9,000 bases of DNA from Bacteroidota bacterium (GCA_947449515.1 CANFSD010000056.1:1-9000), one strand, 5' to 3'. Positions 1 through 6,621 are shown, counted from the stretch's first letter. Program-made: numbers and translations. Notes: generated from the letters alone by a model not told the origin.

Positions 1-869
1 CCAAATATTTTTACTGCACCTTTAATAATTTTACCTAATACATTGCTTCCATGTTGGGCAATATTATTGATGGCATTGTTTTCTGCACCTTGCGCATGTG
101 ATTTTTCAAAACCTTTGATATCTGCAGCTTCTCCTTTCATCAATAATTTATCGCTGGCAGAAATTGCTTTAGGAACAATGATCCATAGAATGATGTACAA
201 CCAAAATCCTGTTCCAAAAATTAGTAATGAAACCAGAAATGCTAACCTGATCCACATTTTATCTAATCCAAAATAATTAGACAAACCTGCCGAAACACCA
301 CCAATCATGCGGGCATCTGCATCCCTGAACAATTTTTTTGTACGTAATTGATTTTGCATACGCATGTAGGCAGCTTCCTCTCCAGTTGCAATTGGCATTA
401 CAATCCACAAGATCAAATAAAGTAAAACGCCACTACCAAAGGCAATTAATAATAGTACAAATATTACCCTAATTAAAACTGGGTCGACATTAAAAAAAGA
501 AGCCATACCCGAACAAACTCCACCAAGGTTTTGATCGCTGCCATTCCTTCTTAATTTGTTATGCGCTGGATTGTTGTAGGGTGCCTCTTTTGGCATTTCT
601 GGCTTGGCTTCGCCATGTTCATCCATTTGTTCAATATTGCCAAGTGTGTTGCAAACCTCCCTAACATCGTCTTGAAATAAGGTGTTTCGGTTCGAACCTA
701 ATTTTTGCTGAAACAATTCTGCCATGCGCGCTTCAATATCATTTACTATTTCTGCATTGGCATTAAAGTGAACATGCAATTGATCTAGGTATGTTTTTAA
801 ATCATGGTAGGCCTGTTCTTCAATAGTAAACAAGTGCCCTGCGAGGTGAATATTAATTACTTTGTCCAT
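1..869 (-). CDS. PspC-domain membrane protein with two tandem PspC domains, HAAS-like N-terminus (3' end outside window)
   Basis: Read on the minus strand, an ATG at 869 opens a frame that stays open to the left edge (289 codons seen, no stop), so the C-terminus is missing. Residues 1-90 are soluble and helical. They contain a long acidic helix around 35-57 and a 'LGNIEQ' motif near 77-82, which resembles the HAAS-type regulatory domain often encoded next to PadR regulators. Residues 106-161 form one PspC domain (NLGGVCSGMASFF at 114-126, then a hydrophobic hairpin ending LILWIVMP). Residues 178-235 form a second one (MIGGVSAGLSNYFG at 188-201, ending YIILWIIVP). PspC proteins are inner-membrane proteins linked to envelope stress. 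The start is 11 bp after the padR stop, so the two are almost certainly co-transcribed and PadR probably controls it. A longer C-terminal sensory or beta-rich region is common in Bacteroidota relatives but cannot be seen here. Confidence 0.9.
   Translation of the reverse strand, partial: MDKVINIHLAGHLFTIEEQAYHDLKTYLDQLHVHFNANAEIVNDIEARMAELFQQKLGSNRNTLFQDDVREVCNTLGNIEQMDEHGEAKPEMPKEAPYNNPAHNKLRRNGSDQNLGGVCSGMASFFNVDPVLIRVIFVLLLIAFGSGVLLYLILWIVMPIATGEEAAYMRMQNQLRTKKLFRDADARMIGGVSAGLSNYFGLDKMWIRLAFLVSLLIFGTGFWLYIILWIIVPKAISASDKLLMKGEAADIKGFEKSHAQGAENNAINNIAQHGSNVLGKIIKGAVKIF
689..698. repeat. GGTTCGAACC palindrome, copy 1
   Basis: A perfect 10-bp palindrome inside the PspC gene, read there as Gly-Ser-Asn-(Arg) on the minus strand. 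Identical copies lie at 3809 and 8351. Confidence 0.7.
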
Positions 870-880
870 ATAGCTTTCTA

Positions 881-1213
881 TTAATTCTTTTTGTTTGTAA
901 TGTGGTTTACGGCATTTGCTAATTCATTCCAAGTTAGCCCCAATTCTTCTAAAAACAATTTGCCTTCATTGCTTAATTGGTAATATTTTCTGGGTGGACC
1001 ACTTTTGCTTTCCACCCAATTGTAATTTAATAATCCGTCATTTTTTAGCCTACTCAACAAGGGATATAGCGTTCCTTCTACAACCAGTAATTTTGCCTTT
1101 TTCATTTCATCAATAATGTCACTGGCATAGGCTTCTTCACGACTAATGATTGATAGAATGCAATATTCTAGTATCCCTTTTTTCATTTGGGCTTTGCTGT
1201 TTTCTACATCCAT
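881..1213 (-). CDS. PadR family transcriptional regulator
   Basis: This is a 110-residue winged-helix protein of the short PadR type. Visible family features are the N-terminal helix with 'KKGILEYCILSII' (11-23), the recognition-helix region 'EGTLYPLLSRLKNDGLL' (46-62) and the wing 'SGPPRKYYQLSNEGK' (71-85), followed by a C-terminal dimerisation helix. PadR proteins are usually ligand- or stress-responsive repressors that regulate an adjacent membrane protein and themselves. I chose the ATG at 1213. A longer in-frame reading from a TTG at 1252 would add KR-rich sequence absent from the family, and it would put the start upstream of the likely -7 element at 1240-1247, which is impossible for a transcript from that promoter. 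The gene precedes the PspC gene in an apparent two-gene operon and is likely autoregulated through the dyad at 1256-1282. The family call is secure; the inducing signal is unknown. Confidence 0.93.
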   Translation of the reverse strand: MDVENSKAQMKKGILEYCILSIISREEAYASDIIDEMKKAKLLVVEGTLYPLLSRLKNDGLLNYNWVESKSGPPRKYYQLSNEGKLFLEELGLTWNELANAVNHITNKKN

Positions 1214-1239
1214 TCTGTTTTTTTTTCTTTTTAACGTTA

Positions 1240-1270
1240 CAAATCTATACAATACTTAGTACTATGCAAA
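1240..1270 (-). promoter_or_regulatory. Bacteroidota-type promoter of the padR-pspC operon
   Basis: On the minus strand a TTTG (1270 to 1267) is followed by exactly 19 nt and then TAGATTTG (1247 to 1240). This matches both elements and the spacing of the published Bacteroidota housekeeping consensus TTTG-N19-TAnnTTTG. Transcription would begin roughly at 1233-1236, leaving a leader of about 20 nt before the ATG at 1213. The -33 box lies in the centre of the inverted repeat at 1256-1282. Confidence 0.7.
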
Positions 1271-1282
1271 GCATAATACTAA
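1256..1282. promoter_or_regulatory. Inverted repeat, probable PadR operator
   Basis: The arms TTAGTACTATGC (1256-1267) and GCATAATACTAA (1271-1282) are complementary at 11 of 12 positions (the single mismatch is C1262/A1276) and flank an AAA centre. PadR-family repressors bind dyads of this size at their own promoters. The dyad covers the -33 box of the padR promoter, so a bound dimer would block RNA polymerase. A smaller palindrome, TACT-T-AGTA (1253-1261), overlaps its left edge and might be an additional half-site. The assignment to PadR is inferred from position and symmetry. Confidence 0.6.
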
Positions 1283-1285
1283 AAT

Positions 1286-1319
1286 TTTGTAATTGCCATG
1301 AAATCAGCATATAAGTTTG
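1286..1319 (+). promoter_or_regulatory. Possible promoter of the ABM-domain gene
   Basis: TAAGTTTG at 1312-1319 matches the TAnnTTTG -7 consensus exactly. The nearest upstream TTTG (1286-1289) is 22 nt away, a little longer than the usual 19-21, so the -33 assignment is weak. Transcription would start near 1326, leaving a leader of about 45 nt before the ATG at 1371. The site lies just beyond the PadR dyad, so divergent control by the same repressor is possible but not shown. Confidence 0.35.
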
Positions 1320-1370
1320 TCTCTGAAACAATAAAATGGGAATAAATTATTAATTTATTGATTTTGCGGT

Positions 1371-1667
1371 ATGATTAATAGGATAGTAAGAATGAGTTTT
1401 GATCCCAATAAGGTAAATGATTTTCTTGAACTTTTTTCGAAGGTTAAAAATAAAATTGCAAATGTGGAAGGCTGCGAAGGTTTGAGCTTGATGCGGGATT
1501 TAAAGCAAGTCAATGTTTTGTTTACTTATAGTTATTGGCGTGAGGAGGCAAATTTAGAGGCCTATAGGGAATCTGAATTATTTCAAGAAACTTGGGCAGC
1601 TACTAAGATTTTATTTAATGATGCCCCAAAAGCTTGGAGTTTATTGTTGGAAGACAAAGTGAAATAA
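1371..1667 (+). CDS. Antibiotic biosynthesis monooxygenase (ABM)/quinol monooxygenase-like fold protein
   Basis: This is a 98-residue single-domain protein with the dimeric alpha+beta barrel pattern of ABM-fold proteins. It has a first strand 'INRIVRMSF', a helix over about 12-30 (NKVNDFLELFSKVKNKIAN), the turn 'VEGCEGLSLMRD' (32-43), a central strand with 'VNVLFTYSYWREEANLEAY' (47-65) and the helix 'ESELFQETWAATKILF' (68-83). Family members range from quinol monooxygenases to proteins with no known catalysis, and a substrate cannot be read from the sequence. The ATG at 1371 fits the conserved first strand; a second in-frame ATG at 1392 would remove it. No Shine-Dalgarno is visible. The gene stands alone between the divergent padR operon and the LysM gene, with about 100 bp after its stop. 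The fold is likely; enzymatic activity is unproven. Confidence 0.8.
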   Translation: MINRIVRMSFDPNKVNDFLELFSKVKNKIANVEGCEGLSLMRDLKQVNVLFTYSYWREEANLEAYRESELFQETWAATKILFNDAPKAWSLLLEDKVK

Positions 1668-1678
1668 AGTGTATAGAA

Positions 1679-1710
1679 AAAAGGGTTTCGCACAGGATTA
1701 TTGCCCTTTT
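1679..1710 (+). repeat. 7-bp inverted repeat after the ABM gene, possible weak terminator
   Basis: AAAAGGG (1679-1685) and CCCTTTT (1704-1710) are perfectly complementary across an 18-nt loop. The site begins 12 bp after the ABM stop and the right arm ends in four T. The A-tract/T-tract arrangement resembles an AT-rich intrinsic terminator, but the loop is long and only three GC pairs are present. Confidence 0.25.
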
Positions 1711-1714
1711 GCTG

Positions 1715-1747
1715 TTTGCTTTGGCCTTTACTAAACATGTATTTTTG
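1715..1747 (+). promoter_or_regulatory. Possible promoter of the LysM gene
   Basis: TATTTTTG at 1740-1747 fits the TAnnTTTG -7 consensus. TTTG at 1715-1718 lies 21 nt upstream, slightly over the ideal 19. Transcription near 1754 would leave a very short leader before the ATG at 1766. This placement supports starting the LysM protein at 1766 rather than further upstream. Confidence 0.4.
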
Positions 1748-1765
1748 AGTTTTAAATTTATAAGC

Positions 1766-3523
1766 ATGCAGCGGAAGTCAGGGTTATTGGCTTTATTATT
1801 TTTTTCGGTATTTTTTACTTGGGCAAATCCCAAAGATTCTGTGCGTTTAGAATTGCGTGATGGACAAAAATATATTGTACACCGGGTAGAAAAATCTGAA
1901 ACACTTGCCAGTTTGGCCGCTCATTATGGTGTAGATGAGTCGCAATTGTTAAGTGCCAATCCATTGGTGAGCGACAAAGTTTTTCCAGGACAAATAATAA
2001 GAATTCCAATTAATGCAAATAAATACGGGAACTTAACTGTTCCTCCAGTAACACCAAGTACAGATTCTAAATTACCATTGGCTAATAGTTTGCCAAAAGA
2101 TGCGGCAACACCTGCACCAGCTAAAGTTGAACCAAGCGCACCTGTTGCGGCAGAAGCACCAGCGCCAACCCAAACTCCTGTATCTGCCCCAACCCAAGAT
2201 CCTTCTAAAATGGTTTCAGGAATTGATTACCATACTTATGTGGCTGCATCACCAACTACAGTGCAACGTTTGGCCGACCTATTTTTTATGGAACCCAATG
2301 ATATTATTGCTATTAATGAATTAAAAAACAAAAATATCAAAGAAGGCCAAAAGGTGCGTATTCCAATTTATCCTTTGAGTAAGTTGAACCAAGTTGCCAT
2401 TGCACCAACGCCAATACCTGTTCCCCCAGTTGCCATTGCAAAAGCGCCAGAGCCCACACCAGTTCCCAAGTCTGAACCTGTTTTAGAAAAACCTGTGGCA
2501 CCTGCGCATAATATTTATAACCAAGCACAACACAGACCAGATAAGCAATTGGTTAAACCAACAGTTGTAGTAAAGGCAAGTCCCAAACCCCAAGAGGATT
2601 CGGTATTGCAAAACAATGCCACCAGGATTGCTGCAGCTAAACCGGCTCCTGAAAAAAAACAAAATGCTCTTCTAGAAACGGCAGCAAAGAAAGAATTGGT
2701 ACAAGCTAAAGTTGAACCCCAAATAGCAGTAAAACCTGCTTCTCCAATTGTAAACAAACCAAAGGAAATTGTATTAGCGGCAGTACCCATTGAAAAACCT
2801 GTTATTGCTCCAACATCAGATTCAATGCTCATGGTGGTTGTGCAAAAACAAAAACACCGCGCAGAATTAACACGTCAAGACAGCGAATATGTAATTACCG
2901 ATGAGGGTTCTTATAAAGTTTTTGATTACAAGCAAACCTATGAGAAACCAGATGTTTTTACCTCTATTTTAGTAGCAGAAAATGCTATCAATGTTAACTC
3001 AATTGATCAAAACAAAGGGGTGGGCAATAAGAATACTACCCATGTGGTAAAGCTTGGTGAAACCATAGATATGATTGCTAGAAAGTATAAAATTTCTAAA
3101 TCTGATATTATCAATTGGAATGGTTTATTGAATTACCGTGTGCGTGAAGGACAAGAATTAATTATTAATGCAGAACGTGCCAATGTTTCTCCATATGAAA
3201 GAACATTGCCTGAAAAGACAAGAAAACCATTGAGCACGGATATTAGAATTGAATCTGTTGAAGGTATAGCAGTATACGATAGCCGTAAAATTACCAGAGG
3301 CGTTTATGCCAATAATATTGAGAAAGGTAAGTTTGTTTATATTGTCAATAAAGATAATTTTAGAGAGGATGTAGCCCGTGTTATTGGTCCATTGCCAAAA
3401 GGTACACCCGCCAATGTTATTGTTATCTTAGACCAAGAAACAGCCATTGAATTAGGTGTAGAAAAGAGTTGGGTAAACATTGAACTCTATTTTGGTATCA
3501 TCAACGAAAGCCAAACAAATTAA
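1766..3523 (+). CDS. Secreted LysM protein with three LysM domains and a C-terminal double-psi beta-barrel-like domain
   Basis: A 585-residue protein. Residues 1-20 (MQRKSGLLALLFFSVFFTWA) form a signal peptide, which fixes the ATG at 1766; the open frame extends upstream but without an ATG. LysM domains are seen at about 36-82 (YIVHRVEKSETLASLAAHYG...GQIIRIPI), 157-201 (YHTYVAASPTTVQRLADLFF...GQKVRIPI, a more divergent copy) and 425-467 (THVVKLGETIDMIARKYKIS...GQELIIN). They bind glycan/peptidoglycan. A Pro/Ala/Lys-rich, low-complexity linker fills about 92-150 and 205-350. Residues 497-578 resemble the RlpA-type double-psi barrel (GVYANNIEKGKFVYIV, then GPLPKGTPANVIVILDQETAIELGV), but the conserved Asp of the RlpA 'NDRGPF' segment is replaced by 'VIGPLP', so lytic transglycosylase activity is unlikely. 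It probably acts in the periplasm as a wall-binding or scaffold protein. Its last 44 bp may overlap the next gene. Confidence 0.9.
   Translation: MQRKSGLLALLFFSVFFTWANPKDSVRLELRDGQKYIVHRVEKSETLASLAAHYGVDESQLLSANPLVSDKVFPGQIIRIPINANKYGNLTVPPVTPSTDSKLPLANSLPKDAATPAPAKVEPSAPVAAEAPAPTQTPVSAPTQDPSKMVSGIDYHTYVAASPTTVQRLADLFFMEPNDIIAINELKNKNIKEGQKVRIPIYPLSKLNQVAIAPTPIPVPPVAIAKAPEPTPVPKSEPVLEKPVAPAHNIYNQAQHRPDKQLVKPTVVVKASPKPQEDSVLQNNATRIAAAKPAPEKKQNALLETAAKKELVQAKVEPQIAVKPASPIVNKPKEIVLAAVPIEKPVIAPTSDSMLMVVVQKQKHRAELTRQDSEYVITDEGSYKVFDYKQTYEKPDVFTSILVAENAINVNSIDQNKGVGNKNTTHVVKLGETIDMIARKYKISKSDIINWNGLLNYRVREGQELIINAERANVSPYERTLPEKTRKPLSTDIRIESVEGIAVYDSRKITRGVYANNIEKGKFVYIVNKDNFREDVARVIGPLPKGTPANVIVILDQETAIELGVEKSWVNIELYFGIINESQTN
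2393..2440 (+). repeat. Short direct repeat in the Pro-rich linker
   Basis: GTTGCCATTGCA occurs at 2393-2404 and again at 2429-2440, a period of 36 nt (12 codons). Similarity continues for 9 more bases with three mismatches. It encodes VAIAPTP and VAIAKAP. This looks like an internal duplication within a low-complexity linker. Confidence 0.6.
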
Positions 3524-4430
3524 ATTAATTGGTTTGAGTAGTTCTCCAGCAATTCAGTTTTTTCAGCAAGAGGAAAATAAGAAGGGGCAATTGTTTAGCA
3601 TCCTAATTCCAACATGGAATAATTTACCTTATTTACAATTATGTATTCGAAGTATCCTGCAAAATAGCATTCACCCACATCAGATAATTATTCATGTAAA
3701 TGAAGGAAATGATGGGACATTAGAATGGGTAAAAGCTTCTGGTTACAGTTATACTTCCTCTACAGAAAATGTGGGTGTTTGCTATGCTCTTAATGCAATG
3801 GCGCAATTGGTTCGAACCGACTATGTATTATATATAAACGACGACATGTTTGTTGCGAAAGGCTGGGACGACTATTTATACCAAGCCATTCAAGCAAAGG
3901 GAGATATGTATTTCTATTATTCTGGCACCATGTTAGAATATGAAGACTCTGGTAACAAGGCCGTTTTGGCACCTTATGATTTTGGGAGAACCTACGATAC
4001 TTTTGACGAAAATAAATTTAATGAATTTGTAAGTTCAAGTAAGGCCAAAGATTGGAATGGTTCCTGCTGGCCACCCAGCATAGTGCATAAGAAATTATGG
4101 GATTTGGCAGGAGGCTATGATGTAAATTACAGTCCTGGTTTTTATTCTGACCCAGATTTTGCTATGCAACTTTGGAAGCTTGGTGTACGTGATTTTAGGG
4201 GAATTGGAAACAGCTTGGTTTACCATTTTAAATGTAAATCAACCGGTAGGGTAGTGCGTAACAATGGAAGAAAAACCTTTGCTAAAAAATGGGGATACAG
4301 TTCCTCTTTCTTGTATAAGAAAGTATTGCGTATGGGAAGTGAATACAATGCGCTACAGCCGCTAAAATTTCCAATAGCACCTGTGAGGTGGCTTGCTCAG
4401 TTAAAAGCTTTTTATATTGGCAATTTTTAA
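3480..4430 (+). CDS. Family 2 (GT-A) glycosyltransferase, start codon uncertain and not ATG
   Basis: Numbered from the TTG at 3480 (316 codons). The core is a GT-A nucleotide-sugar domain: strand 'FSILIPTWNNLPYL' (39-52), 'HQIIIHVNEGNDGTLEW' (67-83), 'NVGVCYALNAM' (97-107) and the DXD-type metal/nucleotide motif 'YINDDMFV' (118-125). Acceptor-side residues include 'PGFYSDPDFAMQLWKLG' (219-235). These features fit GT2 enzymes that transfer sugar to glycan, lipid or protein; donor and acceptor are unknown. No transmembrane segment is visible, so it is likely cytosolic or peripherally attached. The frame has no ATG before residue 107, well inside the fold. Candidate starts are TTG 3480, TTG 3492, TTG 3534 (11 bp after the LysM stop) and ATT 3519, which would give (M)KLIGLSSSPA and overlap the LysM stop as ATTAA. 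Translational coupling to the LysM gene is likely. Confidence 0.88.
   Translation: MNSILVSSTKAKQIKLIGLSSSPAIQFFQQEENKKGQLFSILIPTWNNLPYLQLCIRSILQNSIHPHQIIIHVNEGNDGTLEWVKASGYSYTSSTENVGVCYALNAMAQLVRTDYVLYINDDMFVAKGWDDYLYQAIQAKGDMYFYYSGTMLEYEDSGNKAVLAPYDFGRTYDTFDENKFNEFVSSSKAKDWNGSCWPPSIVHKKLWDLAGGYDVNYSPGFYSDPDFAMQLWKLGVRDFRGIGNSLVYHFKCKSTGRVVRNNGRKTFAKKWGYSSSFLYKKVLRMGSEYNALQPLKFPIAPVRWLAQLKAFYIGNF
3809..3818. repeat. GGTTCGAACC palindrome, copy 2
   Basis: The same 10-bp palindrome inside the glycosyltransferase gene, read as Val-Arg-Thr (GTT CGA ACC) preceded by a final G of the Leu codon. Confidence 0.7.
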
Positions 4431-5143
4431 ATTTGATCCATTAGATTTCTTGAGCCAATATTACTTTTAACGGTAAATCCTTCTCCATAACTTACACCAA
4501 TTCTTCTACCAAATTCTAATGCCCTGCCCTTTAAATGTTCCATAAATTCTGGAGTAGCAATAGGTGTTACTGGTTCTATAGAATCTGGGTTAAAAAACTG
4601 TGATTTGAATGCTTTGATGCTTTCCATTTTTCTATCAAAAAAAGGAGTAATATCAAAAACAATTGCTGGTTCAATTAAATAGTCTTGTATGTAATGGTAT
4701 ACTTTCTTTGGACGCCAAGCACTTTGAACTTGGTTTTGGTAGGTAGTTTCAATCTTATTGAGACCAGATAGGAAACAAGCCTCGTGCACTAAATCTCCTG
4801 CTTTGCCGTGATCAATATGCCTATCTGATTCTGCATTTGCAAACACAATTTCCGGTTGATATTTTCTTATCATTTCTATAACCCGAAGAATATGTGCTTC
4901 ATCTTTCACAAAAAAACCATCTCTAAATCCCAGGTTTTCTCTGCCATGAATGCCTAATATTTTAGCAGATGCTTCAGCCTCCAACAAGCGAGTAGGTGCA
5001 TCGCCACGGGTTCCTAATTCGCCATGTGTTAAATCTATGATTACAACTTTATAGCCTTTTTCTATATGGGCCATAATGGTGCCACTGCAAGCCAATTCGG
5101 CATCGTCTGGGTGTGCTGCAAAAACTAGAATATCTGCTTTCAT
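4427..5143 (-). CDS. bshB1: Bacillithiol biosynthesis deacetylase BshB1 (LmbE/PIG-L family)
   Basis: A 238-residue zinc-dependent deacetylase that converts N-acetylglucosaminyl-malate to glucosaminyl-malate, the second step of bacillithiol synthesis, in the cytosol. The family signature 'AHPDDAE' is at 10-16 (His11 and Asp14 as zinc ligands, Asp13 as the general base by family analogy). 'DRHIDH' at 107-112 supplies His109, Asp111 and the third zinc ligand His112. 'LTHGELGTRGDAPTR' (38-52) and 'NLGFRDGFF' (70-78) are characteristic of the BshB1 subgroup rather than generic LmbE proteins, and the length is normal. The ATG at 5143 places the motif at the expected distance from the N-terminus. 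The gene begins 23 bp after the TlpA-like gene on the same strand, so the two are probably one operon. Its stop overlaps that of the convergent glycosyltransferase by 4 bp. bshA and bshC are not in the window. Confidence 0.95.
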   Translation of the reverse strand: MKADILVFAAHPDDAELACSGTIMAHIEKGYKVVIIDLTHGELGTRGDAPTRLLEAEASAKILGIHGRENLGFRDGFFVKDEAHILRVIEMIRKYQPEIVFANAESDRHIDHGKAGDLVHEACFLSGLNKIETTYQNQVQSAWRPKKVYHYIQDYLIEPAIVFDITPFFDRKMESIKAFKSQFFNPDSIEPVTPIATPEFMEHLKGRALEFGRRIGVSYGEGFTVKSNIGSRNLMDQI

Positions 5144-5166
5144 ATTACGAAAATAGCATTTTAAGC

Positions 5167-6600
5167 CTAATTCGCTTTTTTCTTTTCTATGTCTTGTATG
5201 AAATCCTTGATTTGTTCAACGTTTAAACGTTTGGCAATAATCTTTTTGTTTTCATCCAATAAATAAATCACCGGCGTGCTGTATATGTCGTAATACCTGC
5301 GGAAATTGGTTTCGTTATTTGGATCGTAAAGGTTCAACCATTTTAATTTGTGCTCACGTAAATATTTTTGCCATTCTTTAGAATCAGGCGTTAAGCTTAC
5401 ACCAAATACATCAAAGAATTTACCACCCATCATTGGTTTTACGTTTAATTCATCGTAAAGTGTTTGTAGCTTAGGAATTTCTTCTTTGCACTTACCGCAA
5501 TTGGCATCCCAGAAAATAAGCATGGTGTATTTAGCTTTGATGTTGTATAGACTGTGGTAAACATTATTGGTATCAAGCATATTGAGGTTTACTGCTTTGT
5601 TGCCTATTAAATTATTGCGCAATTGATCTGCACGGTCTTTCATTTTAAACAGTAAAGTTTCATCCACCCAAAATGCTTTTCCTTTTGCATAATATTGATC
5701 TACCATATACACAAAAACTTTGTCCATACCCATATAACTAGAAGTTTCGTAATGGTTGGTAATCCAGAACAAGCAATATTTAAAGTTTTCCTTACCAGCA
5801 GCGGCTTTACCAAGAACAAAGTCAACAGATTTAATAATGCTATCAGGTAATTGAGGGGTAAGTTTTACCAAGAAACCTTCAAATTTATTATGGAAAACAG
5901 GTGTACGAACAATGCGTTCATCGCTAAAATCAAAATTATCAAAATAGTGGTTGTAGTAATAATTGAATTGGTAATTTGAATCAATGATTTCTCCTTTTGC
6001 ATTTCTTGGTGCATCTGGAACATCAATGTCAATCATCATTTTAAATATTTTGCTTAACAACATTTGTGGGTGCTGCGCCAATAAATTTTTACGGTAATCA
6101 AATAAGTCTTGTGATATTTTCTTGTAGCGTTCTGTTAATACGCGGGTGGTGGCGGTATCGTTTTTTTCTTTTGCTAATTTTAATTTTTCATCCAAGTCGT
6201 TGGCCTCTTTACCCATGTTTGCTGTATAGCGCGTGTAGGCAAAAAACACATCATTTTCTGGCGATCCTTTTACCTTCATTAATTGAATAATATCTGAGGT
6301 ATCTGTCTCTAAGGTGAAAATTGGTTCGGTAAAAATGAAATCAAATAACAATGCTTTTTCTGCAGTTGCAATTAAGTATACACCACCTTCTAATGGCTTA
6401 TCACCTTTAAATACCATTTTACCATTTTTATCGGTAATGGCACTGTCTCTCAAATATTGTCTATCGCCAAAATAATAGCCTAAAAAGAATTTCTTGTTGG
6501 CCGAACCTTTGATAGTGATGCTAATATTATAAGCATCTTTGGCAAATGAGTTAGCCGATAAACACAGGATAGAAAACAAAAGCAAGGTTATTTTTTTCAT
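5167..6600 (-). CDS. TlpA-like thioredoxin-fold protein with N-terminal DUF4369 and central DUF5106-like region
   Basis: A 477-residue exported protein. Residues 1-20 (MKKITLLLFSILCLSANSFA) form a signal peptide with likely cleavage before KDAY, and no lipobox Cys is seen. This fixes the start at ATG 6600; a longer in-frame version from 6654 would put 18 extra residues before the signal. Residues about 24-115 fit DUF4369 (GSANKKFFLGYYFGDRQYLRD, then KGDKPLEGGVYLI). About 120-330 is a helical region like DUF5106. About 335-475 is a thioredoxin domain with 'LIFWDANCGKCKEEIPKL' (361-378), redox pair Cys368-Cys371, and the cis-Pro loop 'YSTPVIYLLDE' (Pro443). Such proteins reduce or isomerise disulfides in the Bacteroidota periplasm; the partner is unknown. 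It is first in an apparent operon with bshB1, 23 bp downstream. No convincing promoter was found upstream. Confidence 0.92.
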   Translation of the reverse strand: MKKITLLLFSILCLSANSFAKDAYNISITIKGSANKKFFLGYYFGDRQYLRDSAITDKNGKMVFKGDKPLEGGVYLIATAEKALLFDFIFTEPIFTLETDTSDIIQLMKVKGSPENDVFFAYTRYTANMGKEANDLDEKLKLAKEKNDTATTRVLTERYKKISQDLFDYRKNLLAQHPQMLLSKIFKMMIDIDVPDAPRNAKGEIIDSNYQFNYYYNHYFDNFDFSDERIVRTPVFHNKFEGFLVKLTPQLPDSIIKSVDFVLGKAAAGKENFKYCLFWITNHYETSSYMGMDKVFVYMVDQYYAKGKAFWVDETLLFKMKDRADQLRNNLIGNKAVNLNMLDTNNVYHSLYNIKAKYTMLIFWDANCGKCKEEIPKLQTLYDELNVKPMMGGKFFDVFGVSLTPDSKEWQKYLREHKLKWLNLYDPNNETNFRRYYDIYSTPVIYLLDENKKIIAKRLNVEQIKDFIQDIEKKKAN

Positions 6601-6621
6601 AAGTATAATTCTCTTTTCGTT

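Noticed and set aside
43..276. Plus-strand ORF of 77 codons
   Set aside because: It is antisense to the PspC gene, which has clear domain homology on the minus strand.
689..698. GGTTCGAACC as the T-arm of a tRNA gene
   Set aside because: No acceptor stem, D-arm or anticodon arm lies around any of the three copies, and each is inside a well-supported coding sequence.
1634..1765. N-terminal extension of the LysM protein from a TTG at 1634
   Set aside because: It overlaps the end of the ABM gene and places a second hydrophobic stretch before a normal signal peptide; ATG 1766 is better.
2515..2832. Minus-strand ORF of 105 codons rich in Ala, Gly and Phe
   Set aside because: It is the antisense reading of the Pro/Ala/Lys-rich linker of the LysM protein; the composition follows from that and there is no promoter or start signal.
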